Origin: DATAOG01 sp963757395
GTDB lineage: Bacteria > Pseudomonadota > Alphaproteobacteria > Geminicoccales > Geminicoccaceae
Assembly: GCA_963757395.1 (NCBI GenBank)
Contig: CAVWRK010000004.1
Coordinates: 62,001 to 126,000, forward strand
Reading direction: 5' to 3'
DNA length: 64,000 nucleotides
Below the pieces are notes generated by a model, which saw only the letters and a list, made by a program, of their open reading frames with translations, was not told the DNA's origin and did no database searches. This document shows, one piece after another, positions 47,387 through 56,712 of this stretch (its first letter is position 1; each line of letters starts with the position of its first letter). Both the position numbers and the translations under genes were made by a program.

Positions 47387-47782
47387 GTGGTCTTCAAGCT
47401 GGCTCGCGGAGATCCATACGTGAAGCTCATGGCGACCATCGCCCGCTCGCGCCAGGCCGATATGCAGACGGAGTTGCGCGACCTCGAGCGCGCGGTCGCG
47501 ATCGGCACCAAGGAGGGCGGGCAGAGCCTGAAGACGGAACTCCGCCGCCAGGTCTCGAGCGCCGGGCTCGGGCAGCGGCTCGCGAACAGCTGGCGCGACA
47601 AGCATTACCCGAAGCGGAAGCTGGACGCCGCGAGCCTGGTCTACACCAAGGCGCCGCAGATCATCCGCGCGTTTGACGAGGGTGCTGTGTTCCGGAGCAA
47701 ACGCGGGCGCTTTCTCGCTATCCCGACCGAGAATGCGCTGAGGAAGGGCATCGATGGCAATACGTCAAACCGAACAATTTGA
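47387..47782 (+). pseudogene. DUF6441-like phage protein, C-terminally truncated
   Basis: GTG 47387 opens a frame with VAIGTKEGGQSLKTELRRQV, SSAGLGQRLANSWRDKHYPK, LDAASLVYTKAPQIIRAFDE, and GAVFRSKRGRFLAIPTENAL. These are the conserved blocks of DUF6441 proteins found beside phage tail genes. The frame then ends in GNTSNRTI. A one-base shift near 47760 would continue as YVKPNNLRLFGPTL before losing similarity, so the last third is missing. There is no good ribosome site; the ATG at 47429 is an alternative. A prophage remnant. Confidence 0.65.
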
Positions 47783-47878
47783 GACTTTTCGGCCCTACGC
47801 TGTCACTGGCCCGCGCTGCCTCTGGCCCGATTACACTCATGGCCGGGTCCACATTTGTGGTCGCAGTACTCACCCCAG

Positions 47879-48676
47879 TCAGACCAGGTCGCGCTGGCGG
47901 CAGGCTTGGGCTGCCGACTTGTCCAGGGCGATGCGCGCGTTGCGGCAGGCGTGGACGATGGTCGCGGGCCAGTCGGGGGTGAAGGCCGCTTCGCTCAGCA
48001 GTCGAAGCGCCGCGGCCTGCTTGTGGCTGCCATTCAGCACCATGATCACCGCCGACGAAAGCCGGGCGATCGTGCCGAGCCCGACCGAGACGCCGTGCGT
48101 CGGGACCGCCGCGAGCCCCTCGAACGCCGGGAATGTCGCGAGATTGTCGCGGCGGGTGGTCTCCGCCAGTCGGACGATCCGCGACCCGCTGTCGATCGCC
48201 GTTCCTGGCGGGTTGAAGCCGACGTGACCATCTGAAGCACCGCTCGCCAGCAGGAAAAGATCAACCCCGCCGGCCGCGGCCAGACGCGCGTCGAAGGCCC
48301 CCGGATCGGCCGGGTCGGCCAACCAAACGTTGTGAGGGGGGATGCGTGCCCCAAACCGGATCGCGCGATTTAAGCGCCCGCGGATCTCGTGCTCTGCGAA
48401 CCGCCGACAGCTGTAATGCAGGTCCGCCGGGCAATAGCTGAAACCGCCCCCGCTCGGTACCACGTACTCGTCCATCATGACGATCACGAGGTGGGCCAGG
48501 TCGGCCCCGGTATCGGCGGCCCGTCGGGCGAGGCCATGGTACGTGCTCAGGAGGCTGCGTCCGCCGGGACACCCCAGCAGGAAGCGCCGGCCTGCCGAGC
48601 GCGCCCGCTCGATGCCGGCAAGGATTTCCTGGGCCAGCCGGTCACCGAGCTGGTCGGCATCAGGATAGATCGTCAC
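47879..48676 (-). CDS. NagB-like sugar-phosphate isomerase/deaminase
   Basis: Relative of glucosamine-6-phosphate deaminase, 265 residues from GTG 48676. Visible blocks are FLLGCPGGRSLLSTYHGLAR, VIVMMDEYVVP with the enolisation aspartate, and ASDGHVGFNPPGTAI followed by SGSRIVRLAETTRRDN, the deaminase catalytic region. The glutamate expected in FNEPG is proline here (FNPPG), so the reaction may differ from GlcN6P deamination. GTHGVSVGLGTI-like sequence follows. Divergent from the binding-protein gene at 49161 and probably part of the same catabolic island. Confidence 0.8.
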   Translation of the reverse strand: MTIYPDADQLGDRLAQEILAGIERARSAGRRFLLGCPGGRSLLSTYHGLARRAADTGADLAHLVIVMMDEYVVPSGGGFSYCPADLHYSCRRFAEHEIRGRLNRAIRFGARIPPHNVWLADPADPGAFDARLAAAGGVDLFLLASGASDGHVGFNPPGTAIDSGSRIVRLAETTRRDNLATFPAFEGLAAVPTHGVSVGLGTIARLSSAVIMVLNGSHKQAAALRLLSEAAFTPDWPATIVHACRNARIALDKSAAQACRQRDLV

Positions 48677-48890
48677 GACCCCTGCCACAGCGACAACGCC
48701 TCGATCTGCGCGTTTCGAGCCAGCTGCGGGTGCCTCGCACCGGCAGTCGTCGGGTGTCACGGTTCTCCACCATGCGCTCGATGGCTTCGTACCCGTTTCT
48801 GTGCGCACGGCCAAGAACCATTCCGGATATTCGAGATGCCTGGTGTTGCCAAGAACTCGCCGCAGAATTTGAAGTGACATAGCGGTCGAT
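48677..48890 (-). other. Possible decayed coding sequence upstream of the NagB-like gene
   Basis: Protein-like pieces in different frames run toward the NagB-like start: MSLQILRRVLGNTRHLEYPE, then YEAIERMVENRDTRRLPVRG, then QLARNAQIEALSLWQGS ending TGA at 48673, which overlaps the GTG start. It could be a short upstream gene with two indels or chance. I do not recognise the family. The rest of the gap to 49160 holds nothing clear except the ribosome site of the next gene. Confidence 0.3.
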
Positions 48891-49160
48891 TGGCTGACGA
48901 GACCGGGTCTGATCGTCCCTGGGCATGATTAAGACGATCGTTTCGACGTCTTGCTCAGTAACGTTGTGGCTCGGGCAGCGGGACGCGCGGCGGTGTGGCG
49001 GCCAGGGCCGCGAGTTGCAGCGTGGAGCGTCGCGGATCGGCCAGATCGCGACGCGTGCTTGCTGTCAGCCCGCAAGCCCGCGTGTTGACGCCCACATTGG
49101 CCTGCTGTCTACTCTGAGCCCTGGTAAGTCATAGCAAACGACGAGAGCGGGAGGCTTCCG

Positions 49161-50297
49161 ATGGATCGTCCAGGACTCATGCGCGTGCGGACAGCGATGT
49201 CGATATCGCGCCGCGATCTGATGACCGGCGCTGCGGCGTTGGGCGCGAGTGTCGCTGTCGGCTCGGCGAGCAGGTCCGCCGCGGCCGCCACCGTCGTTTC
49301 GATGTTCGGCTGGCAGGACTACGACGCGGGCCTGCGCGTCGGCGATTTCCTGCAGCGCGAGGACATCGAGGTCAGCTTCACGCCGATCGGCAACAATGAC
49401 GAGATCATCAGCCGTCTGTCCGCCGGTGGTGCCGGCCAGGTCGACATCGTTACCCCCTATATGGGCTACATCCCCTTCATGGTGGCCGCCGATCTGCTCG
49501 AGCCGATCGACGAATCGCTGGTGCCCAATCTGGCCAATGTGCCGGACGTATTTCGTAACGACTCCAATGTGATCGTGAACGGCACCCGATATTCGGTGCC
49601 CTTCACCTGGGGTTCCGGGCCGATGGCTTACGACCCGGCGGTGATCCCGACGGCGCCCAAATCGTGGATGGACATCTTCAAGCCTGAGTACAAAGGCAAG
49701 GTCGGCATGATGGACGATCCGATCGGCAACCAGATGTTGGCGGCGATTCTCGCCACCGACGCCGAAGTGCCGACCATGCTGACCCCGGACCAGCTCGATC
49801 AGGCCACCGAATTTCTGATCAGGCTGAAGAAGGATGCGGTCCGGCAAGTGGCCGTGAGCTGGGGTGAGCTGGCCAATGCGCTGGCGCGCAGTGAAGTCGT
49901 CATTACCTTCAGCGGCGGCGAGTTCCTCAAGAAATTTGCGGCCGACGCCGGCAAGAAGATCGAGTTCACCTATCCGAAGGAAGGCACCTTCGCCTGGCTC
50001 GACAGCTACTGCATCGCCAAAGGCGCCCCGAACATCGAGGCCGCTCACAAATGCGCAAATCAGGCGCTCGACGTCGAAGGGCAGGTGGTTTTCGCCGAGA
50101 AGACTTTCCAGGCGATCGTCGTCAGGGCAGCCATCGACAAGCTGAAGCCGGCGACCCGGTCGCTCTATCCCTACGACAACCTCGCCGAGTTCCAGCAAAA
50201 GGCGAAGTTCTTCCCGATGCCGCCGCTCGAGCCTGACGGCAAGCACGCGAGCTATATCGACTGGCAGGCGGCCTACCAGAAGTTCAAGGCAGCATGA
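49161..50297 (+). CDS. ABC transporter substrate-binding protein, PotD-like, Tat-exported
   Basis: 378 residues. N-terminal twin-arginine signal (SISRRDLMTGAAALGASVAV, about 14-33) to cleavage near SAAAA. Mature start VVSMFGWQDYDAGLRVGDFL, then IVTPYMGYIPFMVAADLLEP, FTWGSGPMAYDP and DPIGNQMLAAIL, the pattern of PotD/PotF-like proteins. ATG 49161 has GGGAGG 6 bases upstream. First gene of a plus-strand set with SDR, two permeases and a ROK kinase; the ATPase is on the opposite strand at 53.7-54.8 kb. Ligand unknown; the neighbours suggest a sugar or amino-sugar derivative rather than a polyamine. Confidence 0.88.
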   Translation: MDRPGLMRVRTAMSISRRDLMTGAAALGASVAVGSASRSAAAATVVSMFGWQDYDAGLRVGDFLQREDIEVSFTPIGNNDEIISRLSAGGAGQVDIVTPYMGYIPFMVAADLLEPIDESLVPNLANVPDVFRNDSNVIVNGTRYSVPFTWGSGPMAYDPAVIPTAPKSWMDIFKPEYKGKVGMMDDPIGNQMLAAILATDAEVPTMLTPDQLDQATEFLIRLKKDAVRQVAVSWGELANALARSEVVITFSGGEFLKKFAADAGKKIEFTYPKEGTFAWLDSYCIAKGAPNIEAAHKCANQALDVEGQVVFAEKTFQAIVVRAAIDKLKPATRSLYPYDNLAEFQQKAKFFPMPPLEPDGKHASYIDWQAAYQKFKAA

Positions 50298-50340
50298 GCC
50301 GGTCATGGGGGCGGGCCTAGAGCCCGCCCCGCAGTCCACG

Positions 50341-51132
50341 ATGGCTCTCCTCACGGGCAAGATCGCCATCGTTACGGGCGCGGCGTCGGGCATCGGCCGC
50401 GCTGGTGCCCATGCGTTCGCAGCAGCAGGCGCCACGGTCGTCATTGCCGATATCGATCAGGAGGGCGGCGAGCGGGTCGCGCGGGAGATCGGCGACGGCG
50501 CCCAATTCCAGGCGGTCGATGTGCGTGACACGCTGCAGGTCCAGCGCATGGCCGCCGACACCGTTGCCCGCTTCGGGCGCATCGACGTGCTGTTCCACAA
50601 CGCGATGAACGTCCCGCTCGTAAATCGCGGCGACGGCCGCGCCACCGAACTGGCCGAAGAGACGTGGCACGAGATCGTCGACCTGGTTCTCAACGGCACC
50701 TTTTATTGCTGTAAGTACGTCGGCCAGCAGATGCTGCGGCAGAAGTCCGGATCGATCATCCTGACCGCGACCACCGATGCCCTGATCGGCCAGGCCGGCA
50801 TCGACGGCTACACGGCGGCCAAGGGCGGCGTCGTCGCCATGACGCGGTCGCTGGCCGCCGGCGTTTCGCCAGAGGGCGTGCGGGTGAACGCGATCTGCCC
50901 CGGCTTCGTCGAGACCCCGCATCAGGCGCCCTTCATGAGCGATCCCGCCGAGCGCAGGAAGATCGAGGAACTGCACCTCATGGGCATCCTGCAGCCCGAG
51001 GATGTCGCCGAGTTCGCCACTTTCCTGGCCTCCGACAAAGCCAGGCGCGTCACCGGCGGCGTCTTTCCCGTCGATGCCGGCTATACGGCCTTCAAGGGTC
51101 TGATGTCGCTCAAGGATATAATTGCCCGCTAG
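50341..51132 (+). CDS. SDR-family sugar/polyol dehydrogenase
   Basis: NAD(P)-dependent dehydrogenase, 263 residues. TGAASGIG cofactor loop in KIAIVTGAASGIGRAGAHAF, acidic end of the second strand (VIADID, favouring NAD), and HNAMN at the position of the usual NNAG. The catalytic tyrosine/lysine lie in GYTAAKGG, and NAICPGFVETP follows. ATG 50341, 43 bp after the binding-protein gene; the next gene starts 1 bp after its stop. In the island it could oxidise the imported sugar to a lactone for the SMP-30 enzyme, which is an inference. Confidence 0.9.
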   Translation: MALLTGKIAIVTGAASGIGRAGAHAFAAAGATVVIADIDQEGGERVAREIGDGAQFQAVDVRDTLQVQRMAADTVARFGRIDVLFHNAMNVPLVNRGDGRATELAEETWHEIVDLVLNGTFYCCKYVGQQMLRQKSGSIILTATTDALIGQAGIDGYTAAKGGVVAMTRSLAAGVSPEGVRVNAICPGFVETPHQAPFMSDPAERRKIEELHLMGILQPEDVAEFATFLASDKARRVTGGVFPVDAGYTAFKGLMSLKDIIAR

Positions 51133-51133
51133 C

Positions 51134-51970
51134 ATGCGCGATCGCCGCCTCACCTATCTGTTGCTGGCGCCTGCCGGGGTCATCTTCGGCACGTTGTTTG
51201 TCCTGCCGCTGAGCTACTTCTTCGTCATCAGCTTCTGGCGGGTCGTGCTCTTCAGGCTCAAGCCCGACTTCACGTTCGCCAACTACCTGCAGGTGTTCGA
51301 CCTGCACCTGCACACCCTGCTGTTCACCCTGGGGCTGGCGCTTTTCGTTGCGGTGCTGACCACCGCGCTCGGCTTCGTCTACGCCTACCTGATCCGCTTC
51401 AAGGCGGGCCTGTGGGGACCGACCCTCCTGTTCGTCGCGCTGATCACGCTCTTTGGCGGTTATTTGATGAAGATCTATTCCTGGATGACGATCCTCGGCA
51501 TCACCGGTGTGCTGAATACGGCGCTGCTCGCGCTCGGCATCATCGAGGCGCCCTTGCCCTGGCTGTTCTACAATGTCGGGGCGGTCGTCGTGACGCTGGT
51601 CAATTTCCTGCTGCCGCTCGCCATCCTGCCGATCTATGGCTCGATGCGCGGCATCACCGACATCGAGATGGAGGCGGCGCGCGACCTCGGCGCCGGCGGC
51701 TGGCGCCGCTTTTCCGATATCGTCCTGCCGCGGTCGCAGACCGGCATCATCGGCGGATTTGCCCTTTGCTTCCTGCTCGCGGCCGGCGACTACCTGACCC
51801 CGCAGCTCGTCGGCGGCACGGTCAACATGATCGGCGTCCAGATCGCGCCGCAATTCGGCGGTCTCGGCAACTGGCCGATGGGGGCGGCCATGTCATTCAT
51901 CACCCTCGGGTCGTCCTTCGCCGTCATCCTGCTTTCGATCTTTCTCTTGATGCAGTGGCGGCCGCGATGA
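51134..51970 (+). CDS. ABC transporter permease (PotB-like)
   Basis: 278 residues with six membrane segments. The start RLTYLLLAPAGVIFGTLFVL contains the first helix; the cytoplasmic loop EMEAARDLGAGGWRRFSDIV is the EAA motif that contacts the ATPase. GDYLTPQLVGGTVNMIG is typical of PotB/YdcU. ATG 51134 follows the SDR stop almost immediately; its stop overlaps the next permease (ATGA). Pairs with the 51967 permease. Confidence 0.9.
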   Translation: MRDRRLTYLLLAPAGVIFGTLFVLPLSYFFVISFWRVVLFRLKPDFTFANYLQVFDLHLHTLLFTLGLALFVAVLTTALGFVYAYLIRFKAGLWGPTLLFVALITLFGGYLMKIYSWMTILGITGVLNTALLALGIIEAPLPWLFYNVGAVVVTLVNFLLPLAILPIYGSMRGITDIEMEAARDLGAGGWRRFSDIVLPRSQTGIIGGFALCFLLAAGDYLTPQLVGGTVNMIGVQIAPQFGGLGNWPMGAAMSFITLGSSFAVILLSIFLLMQWRPR

Positions 51971-52743
51971 CCAGCCTGTCCAACCTGGTCTGGCGGGGTA
52001 TCGGCACGGTGTTCGTGGTGTTCCTCTTGTCGCCGCTGGCTCTGGTCGTGCTGTTCGCCTTCACCAGTCGACCCCAATCCGCATTCCCGATCGAAGCGCT
52101 GTCGCTGCGCTGGTGGCACGCCATGCTGGCCAATCCCAACTTCGCGCCGGCGTTTTGGAACAGCCTGATCATCAGCGGCACGGTCGGGATCGTCTCCGCC
52201 ATCGTCGGCACCATGGCCGCCCTGGGGCTGGCACGGCTCGATCCGCGGCGCGCACAACTCGTCGCCGCGCTGCTCTGCCTGCCGCTCATGTTGCCGCCGC
52301 TGGTCCTGGGCGTGGCGCTGCTCAGCTTCTACTCGCGCGCCGCTATTCCCATGGGCCCGCAAACGGTCATCATGAGTCATTTGCTGTTCGCTCTGCCATT
52401 CGTCGTGCTCGTCGTCTACGCCCGGCTGCGCAATTTCGACTTTCTTGTGGTCGAGAGCGCGCGCGATCTCGGCGCCTCGCCGCTGCGGACCTTCTTCACG
52501 ATCACTTTGCCGATCATCCGGCCGACGGTGGTCGGCGCCGCGCTCATCGCCATGGCGCTTTCCCTCGACGATTTCATCATCACCTTCTTCACCATCGGCA
52601 AGGGCATGACTCTGCCGACGTTCGTCTTCTCCATGATCCGCACCGCGCTCACGCCCGCCGCCAATGCGGTCGGGACGCTCATCCTGGTCATGACCATCGG
52701 CACCACGCTCATCGCCCTCTGGCTGACGCGGTATCGCGGATGA
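51967..52743 (+). CDS. ABC transporter permease (PotC-like)
   Basis: 258 residues, six hydrophobic segments. LLSPLALVVLFAFTSRPQSA in the first helix region, then the EAA loop VESARDLGASPLRTFFTITL and SLDDFIITFFTIGKGMTLPT, the conserved segment of PotC/YdcV proteins. ATG 51967 overlaps the stop of the preceding permease by 4 bp, so the pair is translated together. The ROK kinase starts 14 bp after its stop. Confidence 0.9.
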   Translation: MTSLSNLVWRGIGTVFVVFLLSPLALVVLFAFTSRPQSAFPIEALSLRWWHAMLANPNFAPAFWNSLIISGTVGIVSAIVGTMAALGLARLDPRRAQLVAALLCLPLMLPPLVLGVALLSFYSRAAIPMGPQTVIMSHLLFALPFVVLVVYARLRNFDFLVVESARDLGASPLRTFFTITLPIIRPTVVGAALIAMALSLDDFIITFFTIGKGMTLPTFVFSMIRTALTPAANAVGTLILVMTIGTTLIALWLTRYRG

Positions 52744-52756
52744 ATGGCGGCCGCGG

Positions 52757-53689
52757 ATGAGCTCGGCGGCAGCAGCTGTCCTCGGCATCGATGTCGGCGG
52801 CACCAAGATCGCCGCCGGAATCGTCGAGCCCGCCAGCGGCGCGATCATTCTGAGCGACACGATCACGACCAGGGCGGCGAGCGGCGGCGCTGTCGTGCTG
52901 GCGGATACCGTGGACCTGGCCAGGCGGCTGATCGCGACCGCCCGGCGCCGGATCGTCCGCATCGGTCTTGGCGTGCCGCAACTGGTGGACAACGAGGGCT
53001 GCATCCGCAGCGCCTACAATTTCGACTGGACCGATCTGCCCGTGCGCGAGCGCCTGTCCAGGCTGGCGCCGACGACGATCGAGTCCGACGTTCGCGCGGC
53101 CGCGCGGGCGGAAGCCCGCTTCGGTGCCGGCAAGGGGCGGCGGACCTTCGCCTACGTCAGCATCGGCACCGGCGTGAGCTATTGCCTGGTGATCGACGGC
53201 CGCCCGCATACCGGCGCCAACGGTTTCGCCATTCATTTCGCTTCGAGCGCTCTCCACGTGCCCTGTACCGCCTGCGGCCACCTCAATGCGCCGGTGGTCG
53301 AGGACATCGCGTCGGGTCCGGCGATCGCCGATGCCTTCGCCCGGCGGACAGGACGCATCACCGCGGGCGCCGAGGTCCTGGTGGCCGCGAAGGCCGGAGA
53401 CGCCATCGCCATCGCCATCCTGAATTCTGCGGCGGACCAGCTGGGGTCCTTGATCGCCCTCATCGTCAACATGCTCGATCCCGAGGCGGTCGTGCTGGGT
53501 GGCGGCCTCGGCCTTGCCGCCGGCCCCTATCGGGAGCGGTTGATCGCGTCGACGCGTGCCCACATCTGGGCCGATGCCTGCCGTAGCCTGCCGATCGTGG
53601 CGGCGGGGCTCGGAAAGAATGCTGGCGTGATCGGTGCCGCCCTCGCCGGGTGCGAGTTGTCGACCGCAGGGTTACCGGGAGCAGCCTGA
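52757..53689 (+). CDS. ROK-family sugar kinase
   Basis: ATP-dependent sugar kinase (glucokinase, N-acetylmannosamine or N-acetylglucosamine kinase group). 310 residues. Phosphate-binding GIDVGGTKIAAGIVEP at the N-terminus, YVSIGTGVSYCLVI, and the C-terminal EAVVLGGGLGLAAGPYRERL. The zinc motif of ROK proteins is altered: only CTACGH is seen where GHxxxxxCxCGxxGC is usual. Last gene of the plus-strand set, ending 11 bp before the stop of the convergent ATPase gene. A role in phosphorylating the imported sugar before the NagB-like enzyme is inferred. Confidence 0.85.
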   Translation: MSSAAAAVLGIDVGGTKIAAGIVEPASGAIILSDTITTRAASGGAVVLADTVDLARRLIATARRRIVRIGLGVPQLVDNEGCIRSAYNFDWTDLPVRERLSRLAPTTIESDVRAAARAEARFGAGKGRRTFAYVSIGTGVSYCLVIDGRPHTGANGFAIHFASSALHVPCTACGHLNAPVVEDIASGPAIADAFARRTGRITAGAEVLVAAKAGDAIAIAILNSAADQLGSLIALIVNMLDPEAVVLGGGLGLAAGPYRERLIASTRAHIWADACRSLPIVAAGLGKNAGVIGAALAGCELSTAGLPGAA

Positions 53690-53700
53690 TGCCGTCCAGA

Positions 53701-54805
53701 CTAGCCTTCGATCACGCGTTGATCGACCAATGTCCAGCCGATCTTCACCGGCGCGTTGGGCGACAGCGACCGGCGCAAGGCGGAGTCTGGATTGTGCACG
53801 GTGATCCGCTGGCCGGTCGGCAAGGCGACGATGTATTTCACGAACACGCCGAGATAGATCACGTCGATGAGGAGACCATCGAGCACGACGTCGGCGGTCA
53901 GGTTGGTCGGCGAGATCCGCACTGCCTCCGGCCGAACGACAATGGTGATCGGTCCTTCCGCGCCGGCGGAGGCGATGCGCGCGCCGGCGGCCAACGTTAT
54001 CCATTCTGCTTGGCGGTGCCCTTCGAACACATTGGCCTCGCCAATGAAAGTTGAGACGAAGCGGGTTTTGGGCGCCGCATAGATGTCCTCGGGCCCGCCC
54101 TCCTGGATCATCTCGCCCTGGTCCATGACCGCGATGCGATTGGCGAGGCCCAACGCCTCGCCCTGGTCATGAGTGACGAACACGAAGGTGCCGCCGATCT
54201 GCTGGTGGATTCGCCGCAGCTCCTCCTGCATGGCCTGGCGCAGCTTGAGGTCGAGCGCCGCCAGGGGCTCGTCCAGCAGCAGCACGCGCGGCTGCATGAC
54301 CAGCGCGCGTGCCAGGGCGACGCGCTGCTGCTGACCGCCCGACAGCTGGTCGGTCGATCGGTCGACGAACTCCTCGAGCCTGACGAGTGTGATGGCCTCG
54401 TCAACTCGCTGCCGGATCTCCGAGCCGCGGGCGGCGGGCCGTTCGCAGTCCGTAGGCGATGTTCTGGCGCACAGTCATATGCGGAAACAGGCCATAGCCT
54501 TGAAATACGGTGTTGGTCGGGCGCTTCTCCGGCCCCCAGCCGGTGACATCCTCGCCATCGATCTCGACGTTGCCGGTGGTCGGCGCGACGAAGCCGCCGA
54601 TGATGCGCAGGAGCGTGGTCTTGCCACAGCCGGAGGGGCCGAGGATGGCCAGAAAGTCGCCGCGGCGGATCTCGAGGTCGAGCGGCTTCACCGCGAGCAG
54701 GGCGCCATAGCGCTTGGAGACCCCGCGCAGGCGGACGAGCGCGTGCATGCCCGTCGCTGGCATCGCGGCAGCGCCGAGGACCGACTTCTCGTTCATGTCG
54801 TTCAT
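53701..54805 (-). CDS. ABC transporter ATPase (PotA-like), one frameshift
   Basis: ATPase for the importer at 49-53 kb, on the opposite strand. ATG 54805 (AGGAG site) opens MNDMNEKSVLGAAAMPATGM; the ABC domain has GPSGCGKTTLLRIIGGF (Walker A) and FQGYGLFPHMTVRQNIAYGL. One extra base near 54425-54435 shifts the frame; the continuation is GSEIRQRVDEAITLVRLEEF, QLSGGQQQRVALARALV, VLLLDEPLAALD and VTHDQGEALGLANR, with a TOBE-type C-terminus. Corrected length is about 368 residues. Divergent from the SMP-30 gene, 86 bp apart. Confidence 0.88.
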
Positions 54806-54891
54806 CGCTACTCCTGATGCACGATGATCGGGGAGCGGGTATGGTTTGTCCAGCCGCCGGCGGGCCGGACCAAGAGCGCGCGGAGCGATCC

Positions 54892-55791
54892 ATGCCACAG
54901 ATAGAGTGCGTCTTCGAGGCGAAAGACGGGCTCGGCGAGGGGCCATGCTGGCATCCCGGCGAGCGTGCTCTCTACTGGACCGACGTGCCGTCCAAGACGG
55001 TGAAACGCTGGCATCCCGGGACCGGCGAGCACGCCAGCTGGCGCATGCCCGAGATGGTCACCGCGATCGCCGTGCGGCGAGCGGGCGGTCTCATCATCGC
55101 CTCGCAGACCGGCATCGATTTCTTCGATCCCGATACGGGGCGCGCTACCCGGTTCGTCGCTCCCGAGAAGGACAAGCCGAACAACCGCTCCAACGATGGC
55201 AGGTGCGACCGTCAGGGCCGCTTCTGGTATGGCACGATGATGAACAACTTCGCCGCCGACATGAGCGCGCTGCCGATCACCGCGAACACCGGCGGCCTCC
55301 ATCGTATCGACCCGGACGGGTCGGTGCATACGTTCGAGCGGCGGCTCGGCGTCGCCAACACCTTCGCCTGGAGCCCCGACGACAGCACGATGTATTTCGC
55401 CGATACTTTGGACGCGATCTACGCCTACGAGTTCGATGCGGCGACCGGCCGGGTCGCCAACCGCCGAATCTTCGCCAAGGCCGACACGACGCAGTACGGC
55501 CATCCCGACGGCTCGACCATCGATGCCGAGGGGTTTCTGTGGAACGCCCGCTGGGACGGCGGTTGTCTCATTCGCTGGGCGCCCGACGGCAGGATCGACC
55601 GGGTGGTCGAGCTGCCCTGCCGGCGCGTGACGAGTTGCATCTTCGGCGGGCCGGATCTCGATGTCCTCTATGTGACGACCGTCCGCTACGGCCTGAGCGA
55701 GGCCGAGTTGGCAGAGCAGCCGCTGGCCGGCGGGATCTTCGCTCTCGATGCGGGAGTCACGGGCGTGCCGGACGGGCAGTTCGCCGGGTAG
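54892..55791 (+). CDS. SMP-30/gluconolactonase-family lactonase
   Basis: Six-bladed propeller hydrolase that opens sugar lactones. 299 residues from ATG 54892. Metal-site residues fit the family: LGEGPCWHPGERALYWTDV with the first glutamate, NRSNDGRCDRQGRFWYGTM with the asparagine, NTFAWSPDDSTMYFADTL, and HPDGSTIDAEGFLWNARWDG. Near the end, ELPCRRVTSCIFGGPDLDVL. An earlier in-frame start at 54817 is not needed. Fits the island: SDR oxidation would give a lactone that this enzyme hydrolyses. Confidence 0.92.
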   Translation: MPQIECVFEAKDGLGEGPCWHPGERALYWTDVPSKTVKRWHPGTGEHASWRMPEMVTAIAVRRAGGLIIASQTGIDFFDPDTGRATRFVAPEKDKPNNRSNDGRCDRQGRFWYGTMMNNFAADMSALPITANTGGLHRIDPDGSVHTFERRLGVANTFAWSPDDSTMYFADTLDAIYAYEFDAATGRVANRRIFAKADTTQYGHPDGSTIDAEGFLWNARWDGGCLIRWAPDGRIDRVVELPCRRVTSCIFGGPDLDVLYVTTVRYGLSEAELAEQPLAGGIFALDAGVTGVPDGQFAG

Positions 55792-55929
55792 CCGATCAGA
55801 ACCGGTCAATTCAGCAAAGCGGACACGGCGCTCTGCTCGCGGTGCGCTCCATGGAAGCGCGCGTGAGCCACGGACGGTGACCGGCGCGAGGCCAGCTCGC
55901 TCATCGCCCGCGGTGGGGTCGCCGACGTG

Positions 55930-56710
55930 CTTGCCCAGCCCCGGCGTCAAGCTGAACTCGATCGCGCTGGAGTTCACCCGCCCTCGCTGTGGCCTCTCGG
56001 TCCGCCGGCCCGCCGCAGGCGACCTCCTGCGCTTCGACGGCGGCGCCTGGGTCGGCGTCACCGCAGCGGAGATTCTGGCCGACGCCGGTCTCGGCGATCT
56101 CGGTGACGTCGATGCGGCTACGTGCTGACACGCGAGCCGGACGGCAGCTTCGCCCTGCACGCACCCGGCGGCGGCAGCGCCTCGACCAAGGTGTTCGACG
56201 GCGCCTCCGATGGCGGTGACACCTACGCCCTCTCTCCCGCACCGCAGGGCTCGGTCCTGGTCTGGGTCGATGGCCTGCTCGAGACCGACTACAGCGTGGC
56301 CGGCGCAACGCTGACCTTCGGGACGGCACCCACCAGCGGCGCCGCCATCGTCGCCTGGGACATGCGGCGGCGGTCCTCCTTACGACATCGGCGTCTACTT
56401 CCCGGACCAGCCCGAGGCTGGGGCGACCATGCTCCAGCTCGTCGCCTCCCGCGCCTTCACGCTGCCCGCCGGTCCGGCAGCGCAGCGCTACGCCGGCACC
56501 GCGCCGACCGCTCAGGCCGACCTGGACATCCAAAAGAACGGCGCCTCGATCGGCGCCATCACCTTCGCCGCGGCCGCCACCGCGGCGGCCTTCGCCCTCG
56601 CGAGCGAGAGCACGTTTGCCGCCGGCGACCGCCTCACCGTGCTCGCGCCGGGGAGCCAGGAGGCGAGCCTCGCCGACATCTCGATCACCTTCAAGGGCAC
56701 GAGGAGCTGA
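55930..56710 (+). pseudogene. Phage tail-protein remnant, several frame changes
   Basis: Protein-like blocks in successive frames: LNSIALEFTRPR and LLRFDGGAWVGVTAAEILAD to 56128; EPDGSFALHAPGGGSASTKV and VLVWVDGLLETDYSVAGATL (56137-56370); then PPYDIGVYFPDQPEAGATML and VASRAFTLPAGPAA, QADLDIQKNGASIGAITFAA, ending SLADISITFKGTRS at 56710. The last module is typical of phage tail or gene-transfer-agent structural proteins that carry a DIQKNG block. A frame break near 56125 and another near 56375 stop it being one gene. Confidence 0.6.
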
Positions 56711-56712
56711 CC

